A stretch of DNA of 14,383 bases from CAMEON01 sp045577755 (lineage in GTDB: Bacteria > Bacillota > Clostridia > Oscillospirales > CAG-272). A program made the translations under genes and the position numbers. This document shows positions 14,326-14,383 of the stretch, one piece after another; the stretch's first letter is position 1, and each line of letters starts with the position of its first letter. The notes beneath the pieces are model-generated. The model had not been told where the DNA came from. It saw nothing but the letters and a program-made list of their open reading frames with translations, and did no database searches. The stretch is taken from contig JAZNJA010000113.1 in assembly GCA_045577755.1 (NCBI GenBank), forward strand, positions 1 through 14,383. Reading direction: 5' to 3'.

Positions 14326-14383
14326 ATTTTATATTGCCAAAAGTACATATTTTTGTAAGTATATAACTATAATGAAATAAAAA

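Overview
The window looks like a chromosomal segment from an uncultured Gram-positive Clostridium-class bacterium (Bacillota, probably Oscillospirales or Christensenellales-like). The pointers are strong AAGGAG-type Shine-Dalgarno sites, TTGACA/TACAAT promoters with 17-bp spacers, a lipobox-type lipoprotein, Thr/Glu/Ala/Pro linkers of the TEAPTESP type, a C-terminal Gly-Cys-Gly-Ser/hydrophobic/KKK tail, and an unusual solute-binding lipoprotein family common in such genomes. The placement is inferred from style, not from a marker search.

Layout. (1) Positions 1-552 hold no convincing gene. There is a leftward promoter whose start codon lies at the very edge (2-4), four rightward terminator-like hairpins, a nested hairpin, a possible tRNA 3'-end remnant and a hairpin downstream of gene A. 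(2) Positions 553-12324 carry four large genes, all on the minus strand and all with their own ribosome binding site. In transcription order they are a cytoplasmic GH106-like glycoside hydrolase (12324-8929), a sugar-type solute-binding lipoprotein (8875-7361), a 1671-residue multidomain surface lipoprotein (7279-2264) and a 527-residue exported binding protein with a sorting-type tail (2136-553). (3) Positions 12401-13255 carry an AraC-family regulator on the same strand. It has a near-consensus promoter with a perfect inverted repeat over the -10, and its terminator begins inside its last codons. The operon promoter lies directly after that terminator. (4) Positions 13407-13725 are non-coding and include a consensus promoter pointing right. 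(5) Positions 13726-14290 form an RNA cluster: tRNA-Asn(GTT) and a 5S rRNA on the minus strand, then a second, clearly different 5S rRNA and a tRNA with CAT anticodon on the plus strand. The two 5S genes stand head to head.

How it fits together. Regulator, solute-binding protein, two surface proteins carrying related beta-sandwich modules, and an intracellular glycosidase together look like a Gram-positive glycan-utilisation locus. The two surface proteins would bind, and perhaps cut, a polysaccharide. The binding lipoprotein would deliver oligosaccharides to an ABC importer, and the GH106-like enzyme would finish degradation inside the cell. A rhamnose-containing glycan is suggested only by the GH106 resemblance. 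No permease or ATPase gene is present, so the transporter must be completed from elsewhere.

The best candidates for something undescribed are the central part of the 1671-residue lipoprotein, which matches no family I can name, the Gly-Cys-Gly-Ser tail of its downstream partner, and the head-to-head pair of unlike 5S genes.
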